NCBI RefSeq assembly: GCF_019973615.1
Contig: NZ_AP024238.1
Location: 4,299,989-4,363,988 of the forward strand
Direction of reading: 5' to 3'
From: Rhodoferax lithotrophicus
Lineage (GTDB): Bacteria; Pseudomonadota; Gammaproteobacteria; Burkholderiales; Burkholderiaceae_C
Length of the DNA: 64,000 nt
Under the pieces are notes generated by a model. The model saw only the letters and a program-made list of their open reading frames with translations, ran no database searches and was not told where the DNA came from. Below are positions 8,852-16,254 of the stretch, one piece after another; the stretch's first letter is position 1, and each line of letters opens with the position of its first letter. The position numbers were made by a program, and so were the translations under genes.

Positions 8852-9187
8852 TTAAACACCCCATACGATGGCTTCTTCAGCTTTCAGGCACTCTTTGATC
8901 ATGTCCATGAAGGGCACGCTGCGTTGACGCAGGCTGACCGCCTCAAAGCGGGGTGGCGGCAGGTGCTCGGCCTGGGCCTGGGCAATGGCGGCTTGCTGCT
9001 GGGCTTCCTCTTGTTGCACTGCTTTTTGTAGCGCATCAAGCGCATGGGGCATGTCTTCAGGCAGCAAAATGCCCTTGAGGCTCGGCTCTGCGGCGCTGTG
9101 TTTGCCGATGATCTCCAGCATACGTTGACCATTGGCTTGCAACATAATCACATCGCCCGTGGCTTTGGACTTGAACTTGTACAGCAT
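8852..9187 (-). CDS. DUF1840 family protein
   Basis: A 111-residue protein starting MLYKFKSKATGDVIML, which I recognise as DUF1840, a small betaproteobacterial family of unknown function. The C-terminal half is a charged helix rich in Gln and Ala (AVQQEEAQQQAAIAQAQAE). The start at 9187 is preferred to one 21 bases upstream because GGAGA precedes it. Its start codon overlaps that of the divergent peptidase gene (the bases CATG at 9185-9188 serve both). Confidence 0.75.
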   Translation of the reverse strand: MLYKFKSKATGDVIMLQANGQRMLEIIGKHSAAEPSLKGILLPEDMPHALDALQKAVQQEEAQQQAAIAQAQAEHLPPPRFEAVSLRQRSVPFMDMIKECLKAEEAIVWGV

Positions 9188-10283
9188 GTTTTTTCTCCGT
9201 GTATTCAACTGTGGCCAGCCTATCGTAGCCGTGATGCTGCTACTGGTCTTGGGCGGTTGCGCCGATTCACGTTATTACTGGCAATCACTCACCGGGCATT
9301 GGCAGTTGATGCAAGCGGCACGCCCGGTGGACGACTGGCTGGCTGACCCGGCCGTTTCACATGGTCTGAAACAGCGCCTGCAGCTGGCGCAAGATATCCG
9401 GCAGTTTGCGGTGTCTGCGCTGCATTTACCTGACAACGCCAGTTACCGGCGTTATGCCGACTTGCAGCGCCGCCATGTGGTGTGGAATGTGGTGGCTGCG
9501 CCGGAGTTTTCCCTGACACTCAAAACCTGGTGTTTTCCGGTGGCAGGTTGTGTGGGCTACCGGGGCTACTTTGCGCAGGAGGCCGCACAGAATGAAGCGG
9601 ACAGCCTGCGCACGCAGGGGCTGGAAGTCAGCGTTTACGGTGTGCCCGCTTATTCCACATTGGGCTGGATGAACTGGCTGGGTGGCGACCCCTTGCTCAA
9701 CACCTTTATTACCTACCCGGACGGTGAACTGGCGCGCATGGTGTTTCATGAACTCGCGCACCAAGTGCTGTATGTGCCGGATGACACCCTGTTCAACGAA
9801 TCCTTTGCCACGGCGGTTGAACGTCTGGGCAGTGCGATCTGGTTGGCCCAAAAAGCCACGCCTGCCGCGCAGCGTGACTATGCCCTTTTTGATGCCCGTC
9901 GCCAGCAGTTTCGCGCCCTGGCACGCGCCACACGTGCCAGGTTGCAAGAGATTTACAAGGAAAACAGTGCTCTAGAGCCCGTCCATCAAGCGCAAGCAGC
10001 TCTCAAATCAGAAGCAATGGATGATTTCAGAAAAGCCTATGCCGAATTAAAAGCCAGCTGGGGTGGCTACAGCGGCTATGACCCCTGGGTGGCCCAGGCC
10101 AACAACGCCGCATTGGGAGCACAAGCCGCCTACGACGAACTGGTGCCTGGTTTTGAAGCCCTGTTTGTGCAGCAGGGGCGCGACTGGCCAAGGTTTTATG
10201 ATGCCGTCAAGCAGCTGGCCAAACGCCCTCAGGAAGAGCGGGTACAGCAACTGCAACAATGGGCACTACAAACAACAATCTGA
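9186..10283 (+). CDS. Predicted aminopeptidase, DUF2265/COG4324-type lipoprotein
   Basis: A putative zinc metallopeptidase of about 365 residues. An N-terminal hydrophobic stretch ends in VLGGC, a lipobox, so the mature protein should be a membrane-anchored lipoprotein. HELAH at about 188-192 is a metal-binding HExxH motif, and NESFATAVE a few residues later supplies the third ligand glutamate. Starts at 9186 or 9234 are both possible; the latter leaves a shorter signal peptide. The coding region contains a copy of the dispersed repeat at 9968-10020, read in frame as a Gln/Ala-rich stretch. Confidence 0.75.
   Translation: MFFLRVFNCGQPIVAVMLLLVLGGCADSRYYWQSLTGHWQLMQAARPVDDWLADPAVSHGLKQRLQLAQDIRQFAVSALHLPDNASYRRYADLQRRHVVWNVVAAPEFSLTLKTWCFPVAGCVGYRGYFAQEAAQNEADSLRTQGLEVSVYGVPAYSTLGWMNWLGGDPLLNTFITYPDGELARMVFHELAHQVLYVPDDTLFNESFATAVERLGSAIWLAQKATPAAQRDYALFDARRQQFRALARATRARLQEIYKENSALEPVHQAQAALKSEAMDDFRKAYAELKASWGGYSGYDPWVAQANNAALGAQAAYDELVPGFEALFVQQGRDWPRFYDAVKQLAKRPQEERVQQLQQWALQTTI
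9968..10020 (-). repeat. dispersed repeat, copy 2, inside a coding region
   Basis: On the minus strand the sequence reads AGCTGCTTGCGCTTGATGG followed by GGGCTCTAGAG, matching the family core and its downstream GGGCTNNAG box. It lies in frame within the predicted aminopeptidase gene. Confidence 0.5.
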
Positions 10284-10289
10284 GACACC

Positions 10290-10640
10290 ATGGCTGAATT
10301 ACATCTTGTTCGGGAACACACACTGGGTTTGGCAAAAGCACGCAAAGTGGCTTTTAAATGGGCCGAACAGGTGGAAGAGGAATTTGCCATGCCATGCACT
10401 TACACCGAAGGCAAACATGGCGACGAGGTGGATTTTGTGCGCTCCGGCGTAAAGGGCCAGTTGTTGGTGACCAAAGACCGTTTTGAGTTGCACGCCGAGC
10501 TGGGTTTTTTGTTGGGGGCCTTCAAGGGCACGATTGAGGCCGAGATTGTGAAACATCTCGATGCCTTGCTGGCCCCACCTGCGGCCACCGAACCCGGCCA
10601 TGAGGCCAGACCGAAAAAACCAGTGACCAGGAAAGCCTGA
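10290..10640 (+). CDS. Polyhydroxyalkanoic acid system family protein
   Basis: This 116-residue protein matches in length and pattern the PHA-system family (PHA_gran_rgn). Features are an N-terminal LGLAKARKVAFKWAEQVEEEF helix, then GDEVDFVRSGVKGQLLVTKDRFEL, then a GFLLGAFKGTIEAEI segment. The family is linked by genome context to PHA granules, with no enzymatic role known. The tail is Pro/Lys rich. Its TGA abuts the TGA of the convergent acyl-CoA-binding protein gene with no gap. Confidence 0.75.
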   Translation: MAELHLVREHTLGLAKARKVAFKWAEQVEEEFAMPCTYTEGKHGDEVDFVRSGVKGQLLVTKDRFELHAELGFLLGAFKGTIEAEIVKHLDALLAPPAATEPGHEARPKKPVTRKA

Positions 10641-10895
10641 TCAGCTCAGCGATTCAATCAGGTCAATGTACTGCTGCATGGCCGCATCGGGTGCCGTGCC
10701 TTTGAGCGTGTTCCAGGCGTCCCATTTGGCACGCCCAACCATGTCGGCAAAGCCGGGTTTTTTCTCGGCGTTGTCACCTACGCTGCCTTGTTTGTACAGG
10801 GCATAGAGTTTGAGCAAGGTCATGTTGTCGGGGCGTTCGCTCAGGTTTTTGGAATTGGCCACAGCGGCTTCAAATTGGGTTTTCAGATCTGACAT
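10641..10895 (-). CDS. Acyl-CoA-binding protein (ACBP)
   Basis: An 84-residue protein covering the whole four-helix ACBP domain: MSDLKTQFEAAV, then TLLKLYALYKQGSVGD, then a KWDAWNTLKG motif that is diagnostic. It buffers long-chain acyl-CoA in the cytosol. The frame stays open upstream to 11363, but the domain begins exactly at the ATG at 10895. It is divergent from the wax ester synthase/DGAT gene, so acyl-CoA supply and use may share control. Confidence 0.9.
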   Translation of the reverse strand: MSDLKTQFEAAVANSKNLSERPDNMTLLKLYALYKQGSVGDNAEKKPGFADMVGRAKWDAWNTLKGTAPDAAMQQYIDLIESLS

Positions 10896-10952
10896 AGGGA
10901 TATCTCGGTGAAGGTCAATACGAAAGGTATCAGGGTAAGCAAGGGTGATCTT

Positions 10953-12494
10953 ATGTTGGCTTTTGATCACAAAATAGAGTCCTTTCCCAAAAACAAAAAT
11001 ACCATGGTCAAGAGACTCAAACCTGTCCACACCGTTGAGCGGATGAGCAAGGTGGACACTGCCTGGCTGCGCATGGACTCCAGCAGCAACCTGATGATGA
11101 TTCTGGGGGTGTGGATCATCCGGCCCAAGGTCAGTTACCAAGCTGTGTGTGCGCGAATTGAAGAGCGTTTGCTCAAATACCCCCGGTTTTCGCAGCGGGT
11201 GCAGTTGGATGCCACGGGTGCAAGTTGGGTGACCGACACCGACTTTCGCATCACCCGCCATGTGGTGCGCGAAAAACTGCCCGCCTCGGCCAAACAAAAC
11301 CCCCAACAGGCCCTGCAAACACGTTTGGGCGAATTGGCCATACAGCCCCTGGACATGCGTCATCCCTTATGGGAATTCCGTCTGATTGAACACTACGACG
11401 GCGGCTCGGTCTTGCTGGTGCGTATTCACCACTGCATTGCCGATGGCCTGGCGCTGATTGCCGTCACGCAGTCGCTGGTGGATGGTGGGGCCGAGCCACC
11501 ACCACACAAGCACCGGGCCCAAGCCGAATCCCCCTGGGCCGCGGCCGAAGACTGGATGTCCCACACCCTGATTGAGCCGCTGACAGTGGCGGCAGTCAAA
11601 GCCCTGGATGCGGCAGGAGACGGCGCGGCACAAGCCTTTGGTGCGCTGGGTGACCCACGCCATGCGCTTGAAATGCTGGTGGAAAAAGGCTTCACCAAAG
11701 GCATGAGTGGCTCGGCCGACATGGCCAAATTGGCCTACCAGGTGCTGCGCGATGGCGCAGCCCTGGCCTTGATGCCCGATGACTCGGCCACGCGGCTCAA
11801 AGGCCAGCCCGGCCAGGCCAAGCGGGTGGCCTGGTGTCAGCCAATGCCCCTGGATGAGGTGCGGGCGGTCGGCAAAGCACTGCAATGCTCGATCAACGAT
11901 GTTTTGTTGGCCTGTGTCGCCGGTGCCATTGGACAGTACTTGCGTGGGCATGGTGACCCCATCGTGGGGAAAGAAATCCGTGCCATGGTGCCGGTTAACC
12001 TGCGCCCCATGAGCGAGGCCTACAAACTGGGCAACCAGTTTGGTCTGGCCCCGGTGGTGTTACCGATTGGGCTGGACAACCCGGTCGAGCGGGTGTTTGA
12101 GGTGCGCAAGCGCATGGGGGAGCTCAAAGGCAGCATGCAGCCACTGCTGGCATTTGCCCTGCTGGCGGTAGCCGGGGTGCTGATCAAACCGGTGCAGGAT
12201 GCCATGCTGAACCTGTTTTCCAAAAAAACCACGGCGGTCATGACCAATGTGCCGGGGCCACGTGAGAAGCTTCAGTTTTGTGGCTCGACACTGGAACAAA
12301 CACTGTTCTGGGTACCGCAGTCTGGCACCGTGGGTTTAGGCGTGTCGATCCTGAGCTATGGCGGCGGGGTGCAGTTTGGCATCATCAGTGACACCACACT
12401 GTGCCCGAATCCACAAGCCATCATTGATCACTTTGCCCCGGAATTTGACCGCCTGAGTTGGCTGACGCTGATGCTGCCCTGGGGCAAAGAATAG
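10953..12494 (+). CDS. Wax ester synthase / acyl-CoA:diacylglycerol acyltransferase
   Basis: About 513 residues. The catalytic motif HHxxxDG appears as HHCIADG near residues 159-165, with RMSKVDTAWLRMD near the N-terminus and the MTNVPGPREKLQFCG segment near the C-terminus, all typical of the bacterial WS/DGAT family. It esterifies acyl-CoA to a fatty alcohol or diacylglycerol for storage lipid. Several starts are possible (10908 GTG, 10953, 11004); 10953 has an AAGGG upstream. The TAG stop is supplied by the first bases of a dispersed repeat. Confidence 0.88.
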   Translation: MLAFDHKIESFPKNKNTMVKRLKPVHTVERMSKVDTAWLRMDSSSNLMMILGVWIIRPKVSYQAVCARIEERLLKYPRFSQRVQLDATGASWVTDTDFRITRHVVREKLPASAKQNPQQALQTRLGELAIQPLDMRHPLWEFRLIEHYDGGSVLLVRIHHCIADGLALIAVTQSLVDGGAEPPPHKHRAQAESPWAAAEDWMSHTLIEPLTVAAVKALDAAGDGAAQAFGALGDPRHALEMLVEKGFTKGMSGSADMAKLAYQVLRDGAALALMPDDSATRLKGQPGQAKRVAWCQPMPLDEVRAVGKALQCSINDVLLACVAGAIGQYLRGHGDPIVGKEIRAMVPVNLRPMSEAYKLGNQFGLAPVVLPIGLDNPVERVFEVRKRMGELKGSMQPLLAFALLAVAGVLIKPVQDAMLNLFSKKTTAVMTNVPGPREKLQFCGSTLEQTLFWVPQSGTVGLGVSILSYGGGVQFGIISDTTLCPNPQAIIDHFAPEFDRLSWLTLMLPWGKE

Positions 12495-12546
12495 CTATTA
12501 TTTATATAGCTACTTACGCATATAAAAAGGGCATCAGAGGCCTAAA
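12492..12546 (+). repeat. dispersed repeat, copy 3
   Basis: TAGCTATT followed by ATATAGCTACTTACGCATA and then GGGCATCAGAGGCC. Its first three bases are the stop codon of the WS/DGAT gene, so the repeat may have defined that C-terminus. Confidence 0.6.
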
Positions 12547-12630
12547 TGGCACTTATTTTCAGAACCAGACAAAGTGGTCTTGATGCATGACCGGCGACAA
12601 CGCCTTACTCAGACGAACACACCATACCGG

Positions 12631-13404
12631 TCAATCGGCCAACTCGGCGCGTGCCAGCTCCAAATCCAGTTTTTCCTGTGCATCCATGGGACAGATGCAC
12701 GCAGCTTGTTGGTACAGACGGTTGGCCTCCTGCAACATTGTTTCACCATCCAGCATCAGCATGGCGCGGGCATATTCGATCATGCCTGCGGCCGATGCCA
12801 TGTGTAATTTCAAGGCTTGATCCAACAAGTTGAGCCCCATGTCCCGGTGTGCGCCATAGGCCATTGCCCCAATCAGGGAGCCGACTTTGTCGATGACTTC
12901 GGCATGAAAAGCACCCAGGGCAATATGTGCATCGGGATGATGTGGCTGGCGTTTGAGTACGGTTTCAAGGTTGGTTTTAATCTTGTTGCCCATGCCTTGT
13001 GCCAATGCCTTGGCCACGCTGATGCCTTGGCTGTAACGCCCCAAAGCATAGGCGTGCAAGTAGTACGCATTGACATTGTCCGGTTCTTGACTGATGTGGT
13101 GCTCAGCACGCTGGGCGGCTTCCAGAAACAAGGCCAAGCGACGCTCTTCGTGCTTTTCAAGGTAGGTGGCGTACATACATGTGGCCTTATTGGCCACATT
13201 CAGGCCGGCCAACCCAAGCTGGAGTCCAGAGTTGCAAGCTTGGTGAAACTTCCCGCTGTGGAACTGTGCCCAGGCATCAAGCAACCTGGGGTCTTCGGGC
13301 AAGGGCTCCAGATCACCGGTGTGCAGTCTGGCCCAATTTTTTTTGACACGCTCGGCATCAAAATCAAATTCACCCGCATAAGGGAAAGCGGTCCATTTGG
13401 CCAT
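12631..13404 (-). CDS. TPR-like helical-repeat protein
   Basis: This 257-residue protein has helical repeats with TPR character (PDNVNAYYLHAYALGRYSQG, HPDAHIALGAFHAEV). There is no signal peptide or membrane segment. AGGAGA precedes the ATG. It follows the TetR gene by 24 bases on the same strand, so it belongs to the patatin-tetR operon. The function is unknown; a scaffold role in lipid turnover is only suggested by location. Confidence 0.65.
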   Translation of the reverse strand: MAKWTAFPYAGEFDFDAERVKKNWARLHTGDLEPLPEDPRLLDAWAQFHSGKFHQACNSGLQLGLAGLNVANKATCMYATYLEKHEERRLALFLEAAQRAEHHISQEPDNVNAYYLHAYALGRYSQGISVAKALAQGMGNKIKTNLETVLKRQPHHPDAHIALGAFHAEVIDKVGSLIGAMAYGAHRDMGLNLLDQALKLHMASAAGMIEYARAMLMLDGETMLQEANRLYQQAACICPMDAQEKLDLELARAELAD

Positions 13405-13428
13405 GGTGGTCTCCTGCTCACTGTTGTT

Positions 13429-14091
13429 TTACTTGGATTCCTTATTGTAGGCATCGGCTAAATGAACCAGGTGAGCGCGTTGCCCCGGCTCAAGATAGGG
13501 GGACAACAGGCTCAACACATGCTGTGCACCACGCAGCAGCGCCATCTGGGCGTTTTGGTCTTCGAGGGCGTTGCGTGGGTCTCGGACGTATTCAAAACTC
13601 AACCAGTATGTCAGGATCACCACCATGCTGGTGGCGGTGGCATCCAGTTCACGCGAATCAATGTGCACCGCACCGCCACGGCGCATGCCATCCAGCAGGG
13701 CCTTGATGGCCCGGGTTTTGTTTTTCAGGATGGTTTGAAAATGGGTTTCCAGGCGGCGGTTTTTACTGAGCAGGTCGTTCAGGTCGCGGTACAAAAACCG
13801 GTAATGCCAGATCAGTTCAAACAGGGTGTGCAAGAAAAACCAGGCATCTTCGACATCACGCACATCGTCACTGGCATTGAGCAGGTCATTCAGGGCGCGC
13901 TCAAACCGGTCAAACAAGGCGTTGATCAACTCGTCTTTGGCGGGGTAGTGGTAGTACAGATTACCCGGACTGATGTTGAGCTCTGCGGAAATCAGTGTGG
14001 TGGAGACATTGGGTTCACCAAAGCGATTAAACAACGTCAATGTGACTTCAAGAATGCGCTCTGCCGTGCGCCGGGGCGCTTTTTTGACCAT
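13429..14091 (-). CDS. TetR family transcriptional regulator
   Basis: A 220-residue protein with an N-terminal TetR DNA-binding domain (AERILEVTLTLFNRFGEPNV, then ISPGNLYYHYPAKDELI, the recognition helix region). The C-terminal ligand domain is of the kind found near fatty-acid and PHA genes. Its ATG overlaps the TGA of the patatin gene (TGATG), indicating translational coupling. It may repress its own operon or the lipid genes in response to an acyl-CoA. Confidence 0.85.
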   Translation of the reverse strand: MVKKAPRRTAERILEVTLTLFNRFGEPNVSTTLISAELNISPGNLYYHYPAKDELINALFDRFERALNDLLNASDDVRDVEDAWFFLHTLFELIWHYRFLYRDLNDLLSKNRRLETHFQTILKNKTRAIKALLDGMRRGGAVHIDSRELDATATSMVVILTYWLSFEYVRDPRNALEDQNAQMALLRGAQHVLSLLSPYLEPGQRAHLVHLADAYNKESK

Positions 14092-15350
14092 CAGTGAATG
14101 TCCTCAGGTGAAGCAACTTTCATCGCTTGTTGCAGGTTGTCCAGAATATTGTGCAACTTGGTCAAGGACAGACCCACCCGGGTGGATGGACGTTTGGACT
14201 GGCACAAATGCCTGTTGACATCATCCAGCACGGCATGGTTCAAGGTGATGCCGTGGTAACCGAGTTTGCTGCTCAGGCCAGTTTGGTTGGCGCGCAGCAT
14301 CTGGCGGGTTTGTTGGTAAGCGTGTTCCGCCAAATGACGGCGCTGGCTGTAGCTGAAGGTGTTGGCCAGATACAGCTCCGGGTCATGATGACTGGGCTCG
14401 ATCAGCACAATGTCGGTATTGGGGTAGGCGTACTCATAAGATTTCAGGCCCAGCTCCAGGCGGGAGTGGATGAGTGAGCGGAAAGTCTGGCTCAACACAG
14501 CGGGCAATCCCCCCTCCACAATACGCGGAATGGGCATCGGCGCAGCCCAAGGCATCCAAGCGTCGCCAGAGCGCGAGGGAGCAGACGCATCAAATGGCAC
14601 CAGCGGGTTCAGGCACAGCATCAGGTCAACACCATCGTCCAGCGCAATGGAGGCATGCATGGTCTTGATCAGCGCACCATCGACAAAATGCTGCCCGTCA
14701 ATTTCAACCGGCGGAAACAGTCCAGGCAGTGCGGCACTGGCTTGCACGGCTTTGGAAATCGGCACGTGATCCCAACCCGGGCGGCCAAAAGAAACCGCCT
14801 TGCTGCTGTCCAGCTCAGTGGCAACCAAAGTCAGACGGGATCGAAGTTGCCGGAAGTCATTGGTGCGCCCTGGCTTGGAAAACAGCTGGGTCAACTCCAC
14901 ATCAATCTGTGTATTTGAAAAAATACCCGTGGGCAGGCTCGGCCCCAAACGTTCGAGAGCGTTCATCAACGAACGCCTGCCAAAGCTGCTGTGCCAGGCA
15001 CCCACCAGCATCAACGCTGGCAAGCGCAGACTGCGGGAAAAAATTTCTGCAAACGCTGGCCTCAACAGCCAGGATGGGTCAAACGCTTCGGTATGGCGTT
15101 TGCGGTCTTCAATAAACAGGCTAAACAACTGCTGTGGCGTGATGCCGTTGGCCAGACCGGCGGCAATAAACCCGCCAGCCGACACGCCCACATAGTGTTG
15201 CAACTGGGTGAAGTTGATACCTTGTAACGACTCCTGCAGTGCACACAATGCACCAATTTCATAAATGGCACCCAGCGGCCCACCGCCAGCCAAGGCCAAC
15301 CCGATCTTGGGAAGCGGCGTTTGGGCAGGGGCCGGATGGCGGTTTTTCAT
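14091..15350 (-). CDS. Patatin-like phospholipase / lipid acyl hydrolase
   Basis: A 419-residue patatin-fold hydrolase. The oxyanion-hole GGGPLG lies at about 22-27, the nucleophile Ser57 in GVSAGG, and the catalytic Asp in VDGALIK near 210, giving a Ser-Asp dyad. No signal peptide is seen, so it probably acts in the cytoplasm on phospholipid, storage lipid or PHA-granule lipid. It heads the operon with tetR and the TPR protein and stands next to phasin and WS/DGAT genes. Confidence 0.85.
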   Translation of the reverse strand: MKNRHPAPAQTPLPKIGLALAGGGPLGAIYEIGALCALQESLQGINFTQLQHYVGVSAGGFIAAGLANGITPQQLFSLFIEDRKRHTEAFDPSWLLRPAFAEIFSRSLRLPALMLVGAWHSSFGRRSLMNALERLGPSLPTGIFSNTQIDVELTQLFSKPGRTNDFRQLRSRLTLVATELDSSKAVSFGRPGWDHVPISKAVQASAALPGLFPPVEIDGQHFVDGALIKTMHASIALDDGVDLMLCLNPLVPFDASAPSRSGDAWMPWAAPMPIPRIVEGGLPAVLSQTFRSLIHSRLELGLKSYEYAYPNTDIVLIEPSHHDPELYLANTFSYSQRRHLAEHAYQQTRQMLRANQTGLSSKLGYHGITLNHAVLDDVNRHLCQSKRPSTRVGLSLTKLHNILDNLQQAMKVASPEDIH

Positions 15351-15382
15351 GAACGGAAAGTTTAGAGCTGATCAGCCCGTTG

Positions 15383-16042
15383 TCAAACCGGGTTTGCCTG
15401 AGTTGGCTCAAGCGCCACATCGGCCACCTCTACCGGTGTCTTGCGCGCCACCCGTTTGCGGGCAACCGGTTTGGCGGCAGCTTTTTCCGGCACCGGAGCA
15501 GCGGGTTCAACCGTCCGTTTAGGTGCCGCTTTTTTGGCCACTTTGGCAGTGGTTTTAGCCGCTGCTTCAACAACAGGCTTGCCTGCTGGTTTCGTCACCG
15601 CTTTGGCTGCGGTGAGTTTTTGCACACTGGCGTTCAGCGCATCAATGCGGGCCATCAACGCATCAATGTCTTTGGCCGATGGAACACCCAGTTTGTTGAG
15701 CGCTTTGGCCACGCGGTCTTCAAAAATGCTCTCCAGCTTGTCCCACTGGCCGGAAGCTTTGCTGGTAATGTCTGTGGCCATGCTGGTCATTTTTTGGGTG
15801 GCTTCTGAAATTTTTTCTTCAGCAGCAGATTGAGTCTTGCGCTGTAAGGTCACACCTTCTTTCACCAGCGCTTCAAAAGCTTTGGTGCCGCCTGCTTGTG
15901 CCTTGGCAAATGCCCCCAGCCCGGCTTGCCAGATTTGTTGGGCTGAATCCTTGATGGAGCTTGACAGATCCGGGGAGGATTTGGAAGCAGTTTTGGACGT
16001 TGCTTTGGGGGCGGCTGTGGATTTTTTCAGTTTGGTGACCAT
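15383..16042 (-). CDS. Phasin / PHA granule-associated protein with histone-like tail
   Basis: A 219-residue protein. The core IKDSAQQIWQAGLGAFAKAQ followed by EALVKEGVTLQRKTQ is the granule-associated phasin family (TIGR01837-type). A heptad-like helix runs to about residue 125, then an Ala/Lys/Pro-rich tail (AAKTTAKVAKKAAPKRTVEP) like the DNA-binding tail of PhaM. It may tether granules to the nucleoid. The start at 16042 has GGAGA upstream; an earlier codon at 16117 adds a non-phasin leader. Confidence 0.85.
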   Translation of the reverse strand: MVTKLKKSTAAPKATSKTASKSSPDLSSSIKDSAQQIWQAGLGAFAKAQAGGTKAFEALVKEGVTLQRKTQSAAEEKISEATQKMTSMATDITSKASGQWDKLESIFEDRVAKALNKLGVPSAKDIDALMARIDALNASVQKLTAAKAVTKPAGKPVVEAAAKTTAKVAKKAAPKRTVEPAAPVPEKAAAKPVARKRVARKTPVEVADVALEPTQANPV

Positions 16043-16135
16043 AAGGTTCTCCAGTTGGGGCCAAGAAATAAATGATGCGCAGGGTTGTAAGTGCCGATGC
16101 CGCATACAGGTTGCCAACTTTAGAGCCAGGTGTGG

Positions 16136-16158
16136 AGAACGTGTAGGTGCTACGTTCT
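16136..16158. promoter_or_regulatory. inverted repeat in the phasin/reductase divergent region
   Basis: AGAACGT and ACGTTCT form perfect 7-base arms with a 9-base spacer, between the divergent phasin (start 16042) and SDR (start 16255) genes. A second short palindrome, TGCGG-T-CCGCA, follows at 16164-16174. These are operator candidates only. Confidence 0.3.
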
Positions 16159-16254
16159 AATTCTGCGGTCCGCAATGACAAATTGTGCGGGTTTACTCTG
16201 ACGAAAAATTGGGGTAAATCAGGCAAGAATGCCGGATTCGAATGGAGTTTGGAC

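Noticed and set aside
10641..11363. A 240-residue protein on the minus strand covering the ACBP gene
   Set aside because: Only the last 84 codons are ACBP. The upstream part is antisense to the conserved N-terminal domain of WS/DGAT.
15383..16117. Longer phasin start at 16117
   Set aside because: The extra 25 residues are Cys/His rich and unlike phasins, while the ATG at 16042 has a good ribosome binding site and begins the family-like sequence.
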